A DNA stretch of 64,000 nucleotides, from positions 248,001 through 312,000 of the forward strand of contig JBKAHA010000002.1 of assembly GCA_046290675.1 (NCBI GenBank). Direction: 5' to 3'. Source of the stretch: Aureliella sp046290675 (lineage in GTDB: Bacteria > Planctomycetota > Planctomycetia > Pirellulales > Pirellulaceae). Both the position numbers and the translations under genes were made by a program. The notes below the pieces were generated by a model. It ran no database searches. It was not told where the DNA came from and saw only the letters and a list, made by a program, of their open reading frames with translations. Position 1 is the stretch's first letter, and the number at the start of each line of letters is the position of its first letter. This document shows positions 62,182 through 64,000 of this stretch, in pieces.

Positions 62182-64000
62182 TTACTTCAAATCGTAGAGA
62201 GCCAAGTGTCGGTAGTAGACTTCGAGGCAATAGATATTGAGGCAAGTGACGTACAACCTGCCTCCTGAAGCGCCAAAGGCATCCTTGCTGGGGCTCCAGC
62301 TCCCCGCTTCCCTTCCCGCTCTTTCTTGCATCGCCGGGATGGTCGCCTTCATGGCTTCATTCCAGCGATCCCAAAGCGTTCCGCCCACGTGGTGCATGAC
62401 TTGAGTCGCGTAGTACCAGTAGTAGACACTGTACTCAGCCTCACCTAAAGCCGGCCGTCGCGGGAGTATGTCGTCTTTGATTGCTGCCAGCAGTGCTGGG
62501 TCGGTTCGCGTCCAGCCCAAGTAGATGCGACAGAGGAGCCCTTCGGCAGTCATGCTCAGGCTTGGAGCTTCAAAGTCATTGTAGGCGTATCGGGTGTCGT
62601 TTTCAGAAGAGACACTGTCTATGAACTCAGTGATGCTCTGGATTTTTTGGTTGTCGACGGGTAAACCTGCCATCCGGGCGGTTTGAAGAGCCATCAGAAA
62701 CCAACCGGTTACGGATAGATCTGAGTCTCCCCTTGGTTCGTAACGCCAACCCTTCTTGGGGCTTTGGGACCATTCCGCAAAAGCGACTGCTTTCATGGCT
62801 GGTGAACGCAAGTCCTCGTCTTCGGTCATCCCAAATGCCTCGATGACAGAGATCGACGCGATCGCCTGAGCATACATTTGTTGTCGGGACGGTTCTCGGT
62901 GCGAGAAAAAGCCTTCGCTGTTCTGGCGACGGATGAGGTACTTCAACCCAAGATCAACGTTCGAACGATACTTTCCGTCTTGATGAGTGTAGCCAGCACC
63001 AAGGAAAGCATTGACGGCCATCGCTGTCGCGGCAGTCTTGTTTTCGGATGAACCGCCATCAGAATAGGGGCCTTGAAGGCTCCAACTGCCGTCGCTCTTT
63101 TGCTGTTTAACTAGCCACTGGAGCCCCAGTTCAACGGCTTCCTCGGTCTCGGCGGATCCACCGAACTTTGCGAGTAATGCGTCCCGGAGCGGCCCGGTTC
63201 GTCCGGACAGGCCTTCGCGAATGCCGAACGGAATCACATCGATGTTTACTTCCGCCGGTGCATTGTTTTCTGCAATCGCTAAGTCAGGAATCGTAATCTC
63301 TTGTAGTATCTCGCTTACTTCGGTGGTTTCGAGTGAGGCCGTTTCTTCAACTTCGGGAACCTCGGTTTCTACCGAGAGTTCTGCGCCCTGCAGCTCAAAG
63401 CTGTCTCCCTCTGTTCCACCACCTCCCAGCACCAACGTCAGCGGCCCCTTCACTAAATCTTGGATTGGTATCAGGGCTAGAACAAGTAGAAGGCCGACGT
63501 GGAAGATAAAGCTGACGAGCCAAGAGGGGACCTTTCTCTTAGCTTCGTCCTGTTGTGCGAGTTGCTCTCCAGCAGCCGTAGCGACACGTCGTCTGCGAAC
63601 CCGCTTTTTCTTCGGCTGCTGTTCTTGATCTCGCGGCTCATCGATCTGAATTGGCGCTGTCCGCTTTTCCGCCGCGTGAGTTGGTGTCGAAGATAGCTTC
63701 CTGGCGGGAGATTGCTTTGGGCGAACTGGCGCGGGTGAATGGGTATTGGCTTGCCTTTCACGCGATGCGGCAGCGTTCGGGGATGGGGCCGGTTCGGTCG
63801 ACGGTACCATCGCCGGTGGAGCTGATGGCGTCACATTGGGGCTGGCTTGCCCGGGAGCTGGTGATGGAGGTGGAACTGCCTGAGGGGGCTTGGGAGGAGG
63901 CGGCATCTGCCTAGGGGGTGCTGCCGGAGGCGGAGCATTGGGAGGCCCACCGACTGAATCTGGCGAATGAACACCGGGATTCGAAGCATGGGAGCTCGAC
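62182..64000 (-). CDS. Membrane-anchored toroid (prenyltransferase/squalene-cyclase-like) protein, 5' end outside window
   Basis: The frame stays open to the window edge, so the N-terminus is missing. The visible part starts with a long Pro/Ala-rich tract, then a basic segment (PKKKRVRRRR), then one transmembrane helix (WLVSFIFHVGLLLVLALIPI). Next is a Gly/Glu-rich periplasmic linker. From roughly 270 residues before the stop onward it is an alpha/alpha toroid with repeats such as GLQWLVKQQKSDGSW, GLKYLIRRQNSEGFF and EWSQSPKKGWRYEP. This toroid matches squalene-hopene-cyclase/prenyltransferase-like domains common in Planctomycetes; the DxDD cyclase motif is not seen, so catalysis is doubtful. 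Confidence 0.85.
   Translation of the reverse strand, partial: SSSHASNPGVHSPDSVGGPPNAPPPAAPPRQMPPPPKPPQAVPPPSPAPGQASPNVTPSAPPAMVPSTEPAPSPNAAASRERQANTHSPAPVRPKQSPARKLSSTPTHAAEKRTAPIQIDEPRDQEQQPKKKRVRRRRVATAAGEQLAQQDEAKRKVPSWLVSFIFHVGLLLVLALIPIQDLVKGPLTLVLGGGGTEGDSFELQGAELSVETEVPEVEETASLETTEVSEILQEITIPDLAIAENNAPAEVNIDVIPFGIREGLSGRTGPLRDALLAKFGGSAETEEAVELGLQWLVKQQKSDGSWSLQGPYSDGGSSENKTAATAMAVNAFLGAGYTHQDGKYRSNVDLGLKYLIRRQNSEGFFSHREPSRQQMYAQAIASISVIEAFGMTEDEDLRSPAMKAVAFAEWSQSPKKGWRYEPRGDSDLSVTGWFLMALQTARMAGLPVDNQKIQSITEFIDSVSSENDTRYAYNDFEAPSLSMTAEGLLCRIYLGWTRTDPALLAAIKDDILPRRPALGEAEYSVYYWYYATQVMHHVGGTLWDRWNEAMKATIPAMQERAGREAGSWSPSKDAFGASGGRLYVTCLNIYCLEVYYRHLALYDLK

Overview
The window looks like chromosomal DNA of a planctomycete, most likely a Pirellula/Rhodopirellula-like member of the Pirellulales. 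The signs are a fused SecDF translocase with YajC just upstream, a Ser/Thr kinase of the planctomycete HRD/DWG type, many large secreted proteins of families enriched in Planctomycetes (PQQ propeller, FG-GAP repeats, Tat-exported Gfo/Idh/MocA oxidoreductase, Pro-rich toroid protein, sulfotransferase), zinc-ribbon membrane proteins and weak or absent Shine-Dalgarno sites. The taxonomic call is an inference from gene content. No phage, insertion sequence, CRISPR array, rRNA or convincing tRNA was seen.

Layout. 1-7.4 kb: 3' end of deoC, a convergent recQ-type helicase, a small unknown gene, then yajC-secDF closed by a strong terminator. 7.4-19.5 kb: DUF2809 membrane protein, a secreted HEAT-like protein coupled by an ATGA overlap to a BioF-type alpha-oxoamine synthase, cysK, a reverse trmL-TPR pair, a zinc-ribbon membrane protein, an acyl-CoA dehydrogenase, a lone oxidase subunit III and a LarA-like protein. 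19.8-30.7 kb: FG-GAP protein, TerB/DUF533 protein, ApbE, a membrane sensor kinase, sulfotransferase, aldo/keto reductase, beta-CASP nuclease, a decayed HD-GYP gene, and a PfpI/TPR pair. 30.9-41.5 kb: Tat-exported oxidoreductase, S9 peptidase, a gluzincin-like protein, divergent queE and queF, a TIM-barrel isomerase, a methyltransferase and an Lrp regulator. 41.9-50.5 kb: small secreted protein, anti-sigma/ECF sigma pair, PhoD phosphatase, PQQ lipoprotein and a PpiD/SurA-like chaperone. 51.3-64 kb: topoisomerase III followed by a 3 x 22-bp tandem repeat, a SprT-like protease, ketoacyl synthase III, YqgE, a phosphoesterase, a FAAL-ACP-oxoamine synthase fusion, and a toroid protein cut by the window end.

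Most of the window is housekeeping and accessory envelope functions in short transcription units. The most unusual locus is 55.9-62.1 kb. There a stand-alone KAS III precedes a single polypeptide that should activate a fatty acid as acyl-AMP, load it on its own carrier protein, and condense it with an amino acid on a PLP enzyme. This is a one-protein route to an alpha-amino ketone or sphingoid-base-like lipid. Other points of interest are the TonB-like SxxxH membrane anchor on a terpene-cyclase-like toroid protein, the HD-GYP remnant with an in-frame stop, and the LarA-like putative nickel-pincer enzyme.
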